Assembly: GCF_040720935.1 (NCBI RefSeq) | Contig: NZ_JBFDAE010000001.1 | Location: 368,543-432,542 of the forward strand | DNA: 64,000 bases | Source: Jejuia sp040720935 | GTDB taxonomy: Bacteria > Bacteroidota > Bacteroidia > Flavobacteriales > Flavobacteriaceae | Reading direction: 5' to 3' | Part shown: piece after piece, positions 26,980 through 35,140 of the stretch | Layout of the letters: the number at the start of each line of letters is the position of its first letter | Numbering within the stretch: position 1 is the first letter of the stretch | Made by a program: the position numbers and the translations under genes | The notes under the pieces: generated by a model | What the model was told of the DNA's origin: nothing | Seen by the model: only the letters and a program-made list of their open reading frames with translations | The model's database searches: none

Positions 26980-28467
26980 TCACTTTGGGTTTTTTACCCA
27001 ATCCACAGGATTTTGTAATACTTCAATCAATTTTTCTTCCTCACTTCCAGCTTCAGGATGATGGTCGTACACCCATTGTACATGCGGTGGTAAGCTCATT
27101 AAAATACTTTCAATACGTCCGTTTGTTTTTAATCCGAACAATGTACCTTTATCGTGGACTAAATTAAATTCTACGTAGCGTCCACGTCTAATTTCTTGCC
27201 AGTTTCTTTGTTCTTGATTGTATGGCAAATCTTTTCGTTTTTCAACTATCGGAACATAAGCTTCCAAGAAACTGTCTCCAACTTCGGTTACAAAATTATA
27301 CCAATTTTCCATAGTCATGGTTTCTGATGCTTTGCAATAATCGAAAAATAAACCGCCTATACCTCTGCCTTCATTTCTGTGGGCGTTATAAAAATACTCA
27401 TCGCAACGCGCTTTATATTTTGGATAGAACTCAGGATTATGCTTATCGCAGGCTGTTTTACAGGTTTGATGAAAATGTGTGGCATCGTCTTCAAATAAGT
27501 AATAAGGTGTTAAATCTTGTCCGCCACCAAACCAACTATCTATGATATTTGCATCTTTATCATACATTTCAAAATAGCGCCAATTGGCATGAACTGTTGG
27601 TGCCATTGGGTTTTCAGGATGCAAAACCAAACTTAATCCACAGGCAAAAAAATCAACATCGCCAACTTTAAAATAAGCTTGCATAGATTTTGGAAGTTTA
27701 CCGTGAACGCCAGAAATATTTACACCTCCTTTTTCAAAAACGTTTCCGCCTTCAATCACTCGGGTGCGTCCGCCACCGCCTTCTGGACGTTTCCAAATAT
27801 CTTCTTGAAATTTTGCTTTCCCATCAATGGCTTCCAGTTTTGAAGTGATGCGGTCTTGTAAATCTTGTATGTATTGGTAGAATTTGTTTTTGATGGTTTT
27901 TGGTTTTTCTTGGTTTGTAAGACCTGTCAGGTTTTCAAAACCTGACAGGTCTGATTTATGTGCATATTTAAAATTGTCGATATCTTCAAACAAATTTAAA
28001 ATATAACTTTTTTCTTTTGAAAAATGGTTTATGTTCCCTGAGATATAGGAATGGTAAGATGAAAATTTATAATCTTCAAAATCCCCAATTACATTATGAT
28101 TTTCAGGATTTTTATGGATATAAAGAATCAAGTTCTTTAAGTATACTTCGTCAGTAATTTTTATTCTTTTATAAGGTCTTTCAAAAAGTGTCCCTGTTCT
28201 ATTTTGTTGTTTGTTGTATGCTTTAGCATATGCATTAAAAAGGTTTGAGAATGATTGTGTAGCTATGGATTCTTCTGATATGATTTTCACAACCAAGTGA
28301 AAGTGATTATTCATCAAACAGTATGCAATAATATCAACTTTATTCTTTAAGTGTTTTTCAACCAATTTCAAGAAATAAGACATATTATCTTCATTCTGAA
28401 AAATAATATTGCTATTAATTCCTCGGTTAAAAATATGATAATAATGGCCTTTTTCTATTTTTTCCAT
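26980..28467 (-). CDS. hemF: REP-associated transposase (RAYT) fused in frame to coproporphyrinogen III oxidase HemF
   Basis: One 495-codon frame holds two unrelated proteins. Residues 1-170 are a Y1/RAYT transposase of the IS200 type, with the metal-binding HFH (residues 55-57, in MNNHFHLVV) and tyrosines 80 and 84 as candidate nucleophiles in the YAKAYNKQQNRTG region. Residues 172-183 are translated from a REP palindrome. Residues 192-495 are an apparently intact aerobic coproporphyrinogen III oxidase (EDIWKRPEGGGGRTRV, GGGQDLTPYY, YVEFNLVHDKGT). HemF normally begins MKNKFY-like. Here the matching codon is ATC (27894-27892) and no ATG, GTG or TTG lies in frame between the repeat and residue 237. 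HemF must then be made as a fusion or from a non-standard start. Confidence 0.9.
   Translation of the reverse strand: MEKIEKGHYYHIFNRGINSNIIFQNEDNMSYFLKLVEKHLKNKVDIIAYCLMNNHFHLVVKIISEESIATQSFSNLFNAYAKAYNKQQNRTGTLFERPYKRIKITDEVYLKNLILYIHKNPENHNVIGDFEDYKFSSYHSYISGNINHFSKEKSYILNLFEDIDNFKYAHKSDLSGFENLTGLTNQEKPKTIKNKFYQYIQDLQDRITSKLEAIDGKAKFQEDIWKRPEGGGGRTRVIEGGNVFEKGGVNISGVHGKLPKSMQAYFKVGDVDFFACGLSLVLHPENPMAPTVHANWRYFEMYDKDANIIDSWFGGGQDLTPYYLFEDDATHFHQTCKTACDKHNPEFYPKYKARCDEYFYNAHRNEGRGIGGLFFDYCKASETMTMENWYNFVTEVGDSFLEAYVPIVEKRKDLPYNQEQRNWQEIRRGRYVEFNLVHDKGTLFGLKTNGRIESILMSLPPHVQWVYDHHPEAGSEEEKLIEVLQNPVDWVKNPK
27920..27952. repeat. REP palindrome copy D, inside the fused frame
   Basis: Arms AGACCTGTCAGGTTTT and AAAACCTGACAGGTCT around one C. 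It is translated in the fusion as SDLSGFENLTGL on the minus strand. Identical to copy E in reverse complement. Confidence 0.9.
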
Positions 28468-28490
28468 TTAAGTTGTTTTTGTATTTTGAG

Positions 28491-28523
28491 AGACCTGTCA
28501 GGTTTTGAAAACCTGACAGGTCT
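28491..28523. repeat. REP palindrome copy E, upstream of the transposase start
   Basis: Arms AGACCTGTCAGGTTTT and AAAACCTGACAGGTCT around one G. It lies 23 bases before the transposase ATG and 9 bases after the stop of the GNAT gene. Confidence 0.9.
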
Positions 28524-28532
28524 TACTGAATT

Positions 28533-29075
28533 TTACTCAATCTCGTTATACAATTCATATAACTCCATGTTTAGTGGTTTTCCTCCAGGAGGTGTAAACT
28601 CATTCTTGAGTGTTTTAATCCAAGTAAAATTATTGTTTTCGGCTACTTTAATACTTCCTATATTATTCTTGTAAACAATTATTTGCAAAGTTTCTAAACC
28701 CAAAGTTTCAAAAGCATAGCCTGACAATTGTTTTATAGCTTCTGTCATTATCCCTTTGCCTTCAACAGTATAATCTATGCAATAAGCAAATTCGCCCTGT
28801 TTTTTGGCCCAATCGACTTCTTTGATATAAACCAAACCAACTAATTTTTTGGATTCGTTTTCTCTTAAAGTGAATAAAAACTCCTCTTTAGCTTCAAATT
28901 GTTTGACCATTTTTGATACAAAATGATTTGATAAATCGGGAGTTAGATTCTGTTCTAAAGTTTTTGGAAAATAGCGTTTTAATCGGTCTTCATTAGCTAC
29001 TGCAAAGTTGCAGATATTCCAACCGTCTTTTGGTTGAATAGGAATGATATGATATGAACCAAAATAAAGCTGCAT
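28533..29075 (-). CDS. GNAT family N-acetyltransferase, RimJ/RimL type
   Basis: The 180-residue protein follows the pattern of ribosomal-protein or small-molecule N-acetyltransferases: a substrate region in the first half, then the acetyl-CoA motif around EGKGIMTEAIKQLSGYAF, and IVYKNNIGSIKVAENNNFTW near the end. The substrate is unknown. It directly follows the EI24-family gene (ATG one base after that gene's end) and precedes hemF, so it is part of the haem operon. This gene order is common in relatives, which may indicate no functional link. Confidence 0.88.
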   Translation of the reverse strand: MQLYFGSYHIIPIQPKDGWNICNFAVANEDRLKRYFPKTLEQNLTPDLSNHFVSKMVKQFEAKEEFLFTLRENESKKLVGLVYIKEVDWAKKQGEFAYCIDYTVEGKGIMTEAIKQLSGYAFETLGLETLQIIVYKNNIGSIKVAENNNFTWIKTLKNEFTPPGGKPLNMELYELYNEIE

Positions 29076-29822
29076 TTACTGGTTGTTTTTAAGTTGAAGC
29101 GCTGCTACCGTTCTAGTTGAAGCAGCTGTAACCGATAACGGAAGTACCAAAATTACACCAATTACTGGAATTAATAAAAACAGTATAAACACAATACCGT
29201 TACCGATAGCTAATCCACGATGTTTACGAACAAATTGTAGGCTTTCTTTATATTTAAAATGACGTTCTAAAGTATAATCCATATTACCAAAACCGGCATA
29301 ATAGGCTTGAACCATAAACAATAGTATGGTTGAAAATATATTAACTACGGGAATGAATTTTAAAAGTAGAATAGGAATGGTTAAAAGTAACTCCATAATT
29401 AAGTTTCTACCATTTATTTTAATACCTCTCCCAAGTTGTTGCATAAAGGTAGTATCTCTATGTGAATGTTGGGGATTGCCTGTATAATGTGCTTCAATTT
29501 TTTCTGAAACAGGACTCATGAATGGCGCTGATAGTGCCATTATGATGTGTTTGAAAAGGATAAGACCGATAACTATAATTATTAATCCACCAATAAAATT
29601 ACTAATTGAAGAAAAGGTTTCCTTCCCCCAATCCCAAATCCATATTTTTGAAATGAAACTACCAATATTATCCGATAATCCGTAGGCTGAACCAAAAATG
29701 ACTATTGCTGTTACCAAGCTAATTATCATAGGAATAGCAAAATATTTCCAAAGTTTTAGTTTTGAAATTAAGCTGAAAGCACCGAAGTATGCTTTAATTC
29801 CTGAAATGATGTTTTTAATCAT
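29076..29822 (-). CDS. EI24 domain membrane protein (CysZ-like)
   Basis: The 248-residue protein has about five hydrophobic segments (34-54, 75-97, 148-178, 206-236) and the family features LSAPFMSPVSEKIE and GRNLIMELLLTIP. EI24/CysZ family members in other bacteria affect sulfate uptake or envelope processes. In this phylum the function is not known. It sits inside the haem gene run between hemE and the acetyltransferase gene, and shares the strand. The 258-base gap to hemE is filled with repeats. Confidence 0.82.
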   Translation of the reverse strand: MIKNIISGIKAYFGAFSLISKLKLWKYFAIPMIISLVTAIVIFGSAYGLSDNIGSFISKIWIWDWGKETFSSISNFIGGLIIIVIGLILFKHIIMALSAPFMSPVSEKIEAHYTGNPQHSHRDTTFMQQLGRGIKINGRNLIMELLLTIPILLLKFIPVVNIFSTILLFMVQAYYAGFGNMDYTLERHFKYKESLQFVRKHRGLAIGNGIVFILFLLIPVIGVILVLPLSVTAASTRTVAALQLKNNQ

Positions 29823-30080
29823 CCTCTCCCCAACCCTCTCCTAGGGAGAGGGAGTTTGTTACGTTTTATTATTTGAATTTTGTTCTTCAATTTATGCACT
29901 TTTAATGAACGAACGGTTTCTCAACAGTTTCTTCCCTATGGAGAGATTAAGAGGGCAATTCCTCTCCCAGGCTCTCCGAAGGAAAGGGAGCTTGCGACAT
30001 ATTTATTATTAAACTTTCGTCAAACCTTTAAATTTTCAGAGTATTATTTAGCCTCAACAGTTTCCCCCCCTTCGGGGAGA
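29823..30080. repeat. Repeat block between hemE and the EI24 gene
   Basis: It contains two related elements starting CTCAACAGTTTC, at 29920-29963 and 30053-30097, each followed by GAGATTAAGAGGG and AATTCCT. Short CTCTCCC/GGGAGAG hairpins lie at 29823-29852 and 29960-29990. The second element extends into hemE and supplies its stop codon. A similar CAACAGTTTCCC block in inverse orientation is found near 45297-45330. Confidence 0.6.
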
Positions 30081-31106
30081 TTAAGAGGGGAATTCCTTAA
30101 CCGCATCAATAAATGCCTTTGCATTATCCAACGGAATGTTTGGTAAAATACCGTGGCCAAGGTTTACGATGTATTTATCTTTACCAAATTCGTTAATCAT
30201 TTGATGTACCATTTTCTTGATTTCTGCAGGTGGAGAAAACAGACGTGTCGGGTCGAAATTACCTTGTAAGGTGATATTGCCTCCGGTTAAATAACGCGCA
30301 TTTCTTGCAGAACAGGTCCAATCTACACCCAAAGCGGAAGCACCGGATTTTGCCATGTCGCCAAGTGCAAACCAACAGCCTTTACCGAAGGCGATAACGG
30401 GCGCATCGTCTTTTAAAGCGTCTATGATTTGTTGGATATATTGCCACGAGAATTCTTGATAATCAACAGGTGAAAGCATACCTCCCCAAGAATCGAATAC
30501 CTGAACGGCGTTACAACCTGCTTTTACTTTTTCTTTTAGATAAGCAATGGTGGTGTCTGTAATTTTTTGTAATAATTGGTGTGCAGCCATTGGGTTTGTA
30601 AAGCAAAATTCTTTGGCTTTATCAAAATTTTTGCTGCCTTGTCCTTGTACGCAATAGCATAAAATAGTCCACGGCGAACCTGCAAATCCTATTAATGGAA
30701 TTTCATCGTTAAGCTTTTCTTTGGTGGCTTTTATGGCTTCGTAAACATAGCTAAGACTATCTTTTACATCTGGAACAATTACGTTATCCACATCTTTTTG
30801 AGAACGAATTGGGTTTGGTAAATACGGACCAAAATTTGGTTTCATTTGTACCTCGATATTCATGGCTTGAGGAATGACCAAAATGTCACAGAATAAAATA
30901 GCTGCATCCATACCGTATCTTCTGATGGGTTGCACGGTAATTTCACTTGCTAATTCTGGTGTTTGACAACGCGTAAAAAAATCATATTTCGCCTTAATTT
31001 CCATAAATTCTGGAAGGTAACGCCCTGCTTGACGCATCATCCAAACTGGTGGACGGTTTACGGTTTCTCCTTTTAATGCTCTTAAAAATAAATCGTTCTT
31101 GATCAT
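30081..31106 (-). CDS. hemE: Uroporphyrinogen decarboxylase
   Basis: HemE removes four carboxyl groups from uroporphyrinogen III to give coproporphyrinogen III. The 341-residue protein starts MIKNDLFLRALKGETVNRPP, with the conserved WMMRQAGRYLPE and GFAGSPWTI segments. A TTG at 31136 would extend the frame 10 codons into a REP palindrome and is rejected. The C-terminus ends VKEFPS, with the last codons shared with a CTCAACAGTTTC repeat, so the natural end may have been replaced. It follows hemC-hemD after a 56-base gap that holds the palindrome copy F. Confidence 0.95.
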   Translation of the reverse strand: MIKNDLFLRALKGETVNRPPVWMMRQAGRYLPEFMEIKAKYDFFTRCQTPELASEITVQPIRRYGMDAAILFCDILVIPQAMNIEVQMKPNFGPYLPNPIRSQKDVDNVIVPDVKDSLSYVYEAIKATKEKLNDEIPLIGFAGSPWTILCYCVQGQGSKNFDKAKEFCFTNPMAAHQLLQKITDTTIAYLKEKVKAGCNAVQVFDSWGGMLSPVDYQEFSWQYIQQIIDALKDDAPVIAFGKGCWFALGDMAKSGASALGVDWTCSARNARYLTGGNITLQGNFDPTRLFSPPAEIKKMVHQMINEFGKDKYIVNLGHGILPNIPLDNAKAFIDAVKEFPS

Positions 31107-31118
31107 AGTCTTAAAAAA

Positions 31119-31151
31119 AGACCTGTCAGGTTTCAAAAACCTGACAGGTCT
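31119..31151. repeat. REP palindrome copy F, between hemC-hemD and hemE
   Basis: Arms AGACCTGTCAGGTTT and AAACCTGACAGGTCT around CAA. It fills most of the intergenic space in the haem operon, 12 bases before the hemE ATG in the direction of transcription, so the message would carry a stable hairpin near the hemE start. Confidence 0.9.
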
Positions 31152-31162
31152 GATAAATTAAT

Positions 31163-32737
31163 TCAAATATAATACTCATTAACCAACTCAATCACACTTT
31201 CTACAGTCGGCACTTTTGAAACCCTAACATCCTTAAAATGTTTTTTTGCTTCTTTTGCAGTCGTTTCTCCAATACAAAAAGCAATCACTTCATTTTTGTT
31301 GCTGCGCACAAAACTCTCAACCGTTGACGGACTGTAAAACATCACACTCTCCACAGAGTCATCGACTTTAAAGCCATCGTATTTAGTTTGATAAGCTTCA
31401 ATTTCATTCACTTCAATGTTGTTCTCACTTAAAATAGTTGGTAATGCATCCAGTCTTATATCGCTACAAAAGTAAGTCACTTCAGTACCTTCAATATATT
31501 CAACCAAATATTCCGCAAGTTTCTTAGCATTCTTTTCGGTGTGCTTAACTTTACCTATTTTTTTTTCTACTAAACGCTTGGTTCTTCTACCAACACAGTA
31601 AATATTTTTAAACTGTAATTCTATGGCGGAATAGTTTGTAGTTAAAGATTCTACAGCATTTTTGCTAGTAATCACTACATTCTGAATTTCATTTTTTAAG
31701 AAACGCGGATGGATTCTGTTCAAACTTATTTTGATAAAATCTGAACTTTCAGCAACCACCTTTTCATGAAACAATAAACGTTGGTCTTCGGTAAAACTTT
31801 TTGTAGAAAACACGTTCGTTTTTTTATCGGAATGTTTAATTTTATCCATTAAACGTTTACCGCCACGTTCAATCACAAAATCAGCACAGTATTGTGCCAT
31901 ATCGTTATGTTCGCCTAGTTTTTTAACTCTGGTAACATCAATTCTTTTTGTGCCATCCGGACTTAACAACACCCCTTTAAAGTTGATTTCCTCATCTTTA
32001 ATGTAAGCCAAAGCACCAATAGGAGCGGTACAACCCCCTTCTAATTTATTTAAAAATTCACGTTCTATGGTTGTACAAATTTCAGTTTCTTCGTGGTTTA
32101 GTTCAGCACAAGCCTCTTTTACATATTCATCTTCGTCTAAAGCGGTAATCATAATAGCACCTTGTGCAGGAGCAGGAATCATCCAATCGAGATTAATGGC
32201 TTCTTCAGGTCTTATGCCAATTCTACCAATTCCCGCTGCTGCGAAAATAGCACCGTTCCAATCGCTGTCTTCTAGTTTTTGTAAACGTGAATTTACATTA
32301 CCTCTTAAATCTGTAATTGTATGTGTTGGAAAACGGTTGAGCCATTGCGCCCTTCGGCGTAAACTTCCTGTTGCAATAACAGCTTCTTTAGCGCCTAAAA
32401 ATTCTTCATTGTCTTTAAAAACAAGCGTGTCATTGACGTTGCCTCGTTTTAAAACTGCCGCTTGTACAATGCCCTTTGGTAAAACTGTAGGCACGTCTTT
32501 TAGAGAATGTACCGCAATATCGATATCGTTATTTAACATGGCGATATCTAAAGTTCGGGTAAAAATCCCAGTAATGCCCAATTCGTATAGTGGTTTGTCC
32601 AACACTAAATCGCCCGTAGATTTTACGGGAACGAGTTCTGTTTTATGACCAGCTTCTTCGAGTAAACTTTGTACTATTTTGGCTTGCCATAGTGCTAATT
32701 CACTATCGCGCGTGCCAATTCTTATGGTTTTAGACAT
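31163..32737 (-). CDS. hemC: Hydroxymethylbilane synthase fused to uroporphyrinogen-III synthase
   Basis: Residues 1-300 are porphobilinogen deaminase (HemC): TGSLRRRAQ binds the substrate and Cys236 in EGGCTAPIG holds the dipyrromethane cofactor. Residues 310-524 form a HemD-type uroporphyrinogen-III synthase domain (NVVITSKNAVESL, YFCSDIRLDALPTIL, VMFYSPSTVESF). The fusion joins two consecutive steps. Its ATG overlaps the hemA end by 8 bases, so the two are coupled. A HemC-HemD fusion is known from Flavobacteriaceae. Confidence 0.93.
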   Translation of the reverse strand: MSKTIRIGTRDSELALWQAKIVQSLLEEAGHKTELVPVKSTGDLVLDKPLYELGITGIFTRTLDIAMLNNDIDIAVHSLKDVPTVLPKGIVQAAVLKRGNVNDTLVFKDNEEFLGAKEAVIATGSLRRRAQWLNRFPTHTITDLRGNVNSRLQKLEDSDWNGAIFAAAGIGRIGIRPEEAINLDWMIPAPAQGAIMITALDEDEYVKEACAELNHEETEICTTIEREFLNKLEGGCTAPIGALAYIKDEEINFKGVLLSPDGTKRIDVTRVKKLGEHNDMAQYCADFVIERGGKRLMDKIKHSDKKTNVFSTKSFTEDQRLLFHEKVVAESSDFIKISLNRIHPRFLKNEIQNVVITSKNAVESLTTNYSAIELQFKNIYCVGRRTKRLVEKKIGKVKHTEKNAKKLAEYLVEYIEGTEVTYFCSDIRLDALPTILSENNIEVNEIEAYQTKYDGFKVDDSVESVMFYSPSTVESFVRSNKNEVIAFCIGETTAKEAKKHFKDVRVSKVPTVESVIELVNEYYI

Positions 32738-33995
32738 TGGTTTTTTTAGGTTCTTCTAACTGAAATACTTTCTTAATAAGTTCCAGACTATCATCTGTAG
32801 AAACATCATCATCCTTTAAATGATGTGCAAAATGATTGGTAATTTTTTGAATGATTTTATTGCTGATTAATTCAGCCTGCGCTTCGTTAAAGTCCGACAA
32901 TTTTTTGCGTTGGGTATCTACTTCAGCGGTTGCAAAACCAGTCAGTTTATGCTTTAATGCTTTGATAGTAGGTGCGAATTTCCGAGTTTCTAACCAGCTA
33001 TTAAATTCGGTTTTAACCTCTTCTATAATTGCTTCTGCAGAAGGAATATGTGCTTTTCGGGCTTCTAAAGTATCATCAGTTATTTGAGATAAATGATCTA
33101 GATGTACCAATGATACATTATCCAATTCTTGAACATTTTCATTAACGTTCATTGGGATGGATAAATCCAGAATTAAAAGTGGTTTTTTTGTTTGAATAAT
33201 GTGCTTGTCAATCGTAGGACGTTGCGCACCTGTTGCAACAATTAAGATATCCGAATTACTAATTTCTTCTTGTAGATTAGCATAATCTTTCACTACCAAA
33301 TTGAACTTTCCAGCGATTCTTTCAGCTTTATCTTTAGTTCTGTTTATTAAAGTGATGTGCTCGTTTTTAGTATGTTTTACTAAATTTTCACAAGTGTTCC
33401 TTCCAATTTTTCCTGTTCCGAATAGTAAAATATTCTTATTGGAAACATCTTCAACATTTTTAAAAATATATTGAACTGAAGCAAAAGACACCGAAGTAGC
33501 ACCAGATGAAATATCTGTTTCAGTCTTAATGCGTTTGCTCGCTTGAATAACAGCATTTACCAAACGCTCTGTAAAATGGTTCAATAAACCATATTTCTTT
33601 GAGAGTTTAGTGCTTGTTTTTAGCTGACTAATAATTTCAAAATCGCCTAAAATTTGACTATCCAAACCAGAACCCACACGAAACATGTGTGCAATAGCAT
33701 CTTTGTTTTTGTAGATGTAAGCTACGTCCTGAAATTCTTCAAGAGTACCTCTGGTATTATCACAAAGCAATTGAATAAGCTGAAAAGGGTGTTGTGCAAA
33801 ACCATAAATCTCCGTTCGATTACAAGTAGAAGTAACCACCAAACTTTCTATGCCGTTTTCCTTGGCTTGACTCAATAGGGCATGCTTAGAGTCGTCATCT
33901 AAACTAAAATGACCTCTAATTTCCGCATCGGCTTTTTTGTAACTTAAACCAATAGCGTAAAAGTAGTTACTACGTGAAATGTTGTACTTCTGCAT
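32730..33995 (-). CDS. hemA: Glutamyl-tRNA reductase
   Basis: HemA is the first committed enzyme of the C5 pathway to 5-aminolevulinate and reduces glutamyl-tRNA with NADPH. The catalytic Cys58 is in VTSTCNRTEIYG. The NADPH domain shows ILLFGTGKIGRNTCENL, and the C-terminus is the dimerisation helix. Length is 421 residues from the ATG at 33995. A longer frame from TTG at 34049 adds 18 unlikely residues. A TAnnTTTG box (TACTTTTG, 34025-34018 on the minus strand) with TTG at 34049-34047 forms a good promoter, which makes hemA the operon head. Confidence 0.95.
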   Translation of the reverse strand: MQKYNISRSNYFYAIGLSYKKADAEIRGHFSLDDDSKHALLSQAKENGIESLVVTSTCNRTEIYGFAQHPFQLIQLLCDNTRGTLEEFQDVAYIYKNKDAIAHMFRVGSGLDSQILGDFEIISQLKTSTKLSKKYGLLNHFTERLVNAVIQASKRIKTETDISSGATSVSFASVQYIFKNVEDVSNKNILLFGTGKIGRNTCENLVKHTKNEHITLINRTKDKAERIAGKFNLVVKDYANLQEEISNSDILIVATGAQRPTIDKHIIQTKKPLLILDLSIPMNVNENVQELDNVSLVHLDHLSQITDDTLEARKAHIPSAEAIIEEVKTEFNSWLETRKFAPTIKALKHKLTGFATAEVDTQRKKLSDFNEAQAELISNKIIQKITNHFAHHLKDDDVSTDDSLELIKKVFQLEEPKKTNV

Positions 33996-34017
33996 TGCTA
34001 TACCTGAAATTGCGAAA

Positions 34018-34049
34018 CAAAAGTAACAGGATAGATGAAAAAAAAACAA
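34018..34049 (-). promoter_or_regulatory. Promoter of the hemA operon
   Basis: On the minus strand TTG (34049-34047) and TACTTTTG (34025-34018) are separated by 21 bases, matching the -33/-7 pattern of Bacteroidota. hemA starts 22 bases after the -7 element. The divergent regulator gene starts at 34187, so an operator could lie between. Confidence 0.6.
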
Positions 34050-34186
34050 CGCTCAAAGAACTTTTAATATCGTTTGTGGTTTTTTAGGCTTGTTTTTTCT
34101 TAAAACATGATAAATGTCATATTTTAGCAGTAAAATAGACTGGTTTTGATAGTTTAATTTAGAACCAATCTAAATAAATATGAAAA

Positions 34187-35083
34187 ATGGCTATAGGTAA
34201 GCGCATAAAAAGTGTCGCTCAAAGTTCTTTCGAGGAAACAAAGATTGAAGACGGATTTTTGATTTTAATGTTTAAAAACGACGAAAGTGTCGCTCAAAGT
34301 GTTGCAAAAGAAATAGATAGTACTTTTTTGCAATTTCATTTTTGTGTTAAGGGCGCAACTAAATTTGTTTTTAATCAAGGGAGATATGCTTTAGATATTC
34401 ACGAAGAGAATTCTTTGTTATTGTATAATCCGCAGCGAGAATTACCAATAGATCTTCAAATAGAACCAAATTCGTGGATAGTTTCGATTCTAATATCTAT
34501 CAAAAAATTCCATGGATTGTTTTCGCAAGAAGCTGATTATATAACCTTTTTGAGCGAAGATAACAGAGATAAAAAATATTATAAGGACGGGGTAATTTCG
34601 CCATCTATGGCCATTGTGTTGAACCAATTGATAAATTACAGTCTTAATTCTTCTATAAAGCAGCTTTATTTTAAAGGAAAAGCATACGAATTGTTGAGTT
34701 TGTATTTTAATAGAAGTGAAGATGCCGATGTGGAGCAATGTCCGTTTTTAGTTGATGAAACCAATGTGATAAAAATCAGAAAAGCGAAAGATATTATGGT
34801 GTCCCGTATGGCAGAACCACCAAGTTTACAAGAATTAGCTGATGAAATAGGATTGAATATTAAAAAGCTGAAAGAAGGGTTTAAACAAATTTATGGCGAT
34901 TCAGTTTTTAGCTTTTTATTTGATTATAAAATGGAAGTAGCTCGAAAATTATTGGAAGCTGGTAACGATAATGTAAACGAAGTTGGGCATAAAGTAGGCT
35001 ACAGCACATCCAGTCATTTTATTGCAGCTTTTAAAAAGAAATATGGCACAACGCCTAAGAAATATGTAATGTCTTTGAGTTAA
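34187..35083 (+). CDS. AraC family regulator next to the haem genes, PchR-like
   Basis: The 298-residue protein has an N-terminal effector domain and a C-terminal double helix-turn-helix: LQELADEIGLNIKKLKEGFK and VNEVGHKVGYSTSSHFIAAF, ending GTTPKKYV. The order and the LKEGFKQIYG pattern resemble PchR-type regulators of siderophore or iron genes. It is divergent from hemA, so it may control haem synthesis by iron or haem supply. That is inference. The first 100 bases carry two exact copies of AAAGTGTCGCTCAAAGT (34209 and 34284), encoding SVAQS twice. Confidence 0.9.
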   Translation: MAIGKRIKSVAQSSFEETKIEDGFLILMFKNDESVAQSVAKEIDSTFLQFHFCVKGATKFVFNQGRYALDIHEENSLLLYNPQRELPIDLQIEPNSWIVSILISIKKFHGLFSQEADYITFLSEDNRDKKYYKDGVISPSMAIVLNQLINYSLNSSIKQLYFKGKAYELLSLYFNRSEDADVEQCPFLVDETNVIKIRKAKDIMVSRMAEPPSLQELADEIGLNIKKLKEGFKQIYGDSVFSFLFDYKMEVARKLLEAGNDNVNEVGHKVGYSTSSHFIAAFKKKYGTTPKKYVMSLS

Positions 35084-35086
35084 ATA

Positions 35087-35119
35087 AGACCTGTCAGGTT
35101 TTCGAAACCTGACAGGTCT
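35087..35119. repeat. REP palindrome copy G, after the AraC gene
   Basis: Arms AGACCTGTCAGGTTT and AAACCTGACAGGTCT around TCG. It begins four bases after the regulator stop and precedes the 51-residue frame at 35141. Confidence 0.9.
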
Positions 35120-35140
35120 GCGAAATATAAAATTTGTAGC

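Larger units (their letters stand above)
27920..28523 (-). mobile_element. REP-RAYT-REP unit inserted at the hemF start
   Basis: The transposase coding part (27954-28467) is bracketed by palindromes at 27920-27952 and 28491-28523. Each is 33 bases, and they are exact reverse complements of each other, differing only by the central base (C at 27936, G at 28507). This is the expected layout for a RAYT gene with its REP substrate copies. No other transposase or target duplication is seen. Confidence 0.8.

Noticed and set aside
31107..31136. N-terminal extension of HemE from TTG at 31136
   Set aside because: The ten extra codons are translated REP palindrome (MKPDRSFFKT), while the ATG at 31106 gives the usual HemE start.
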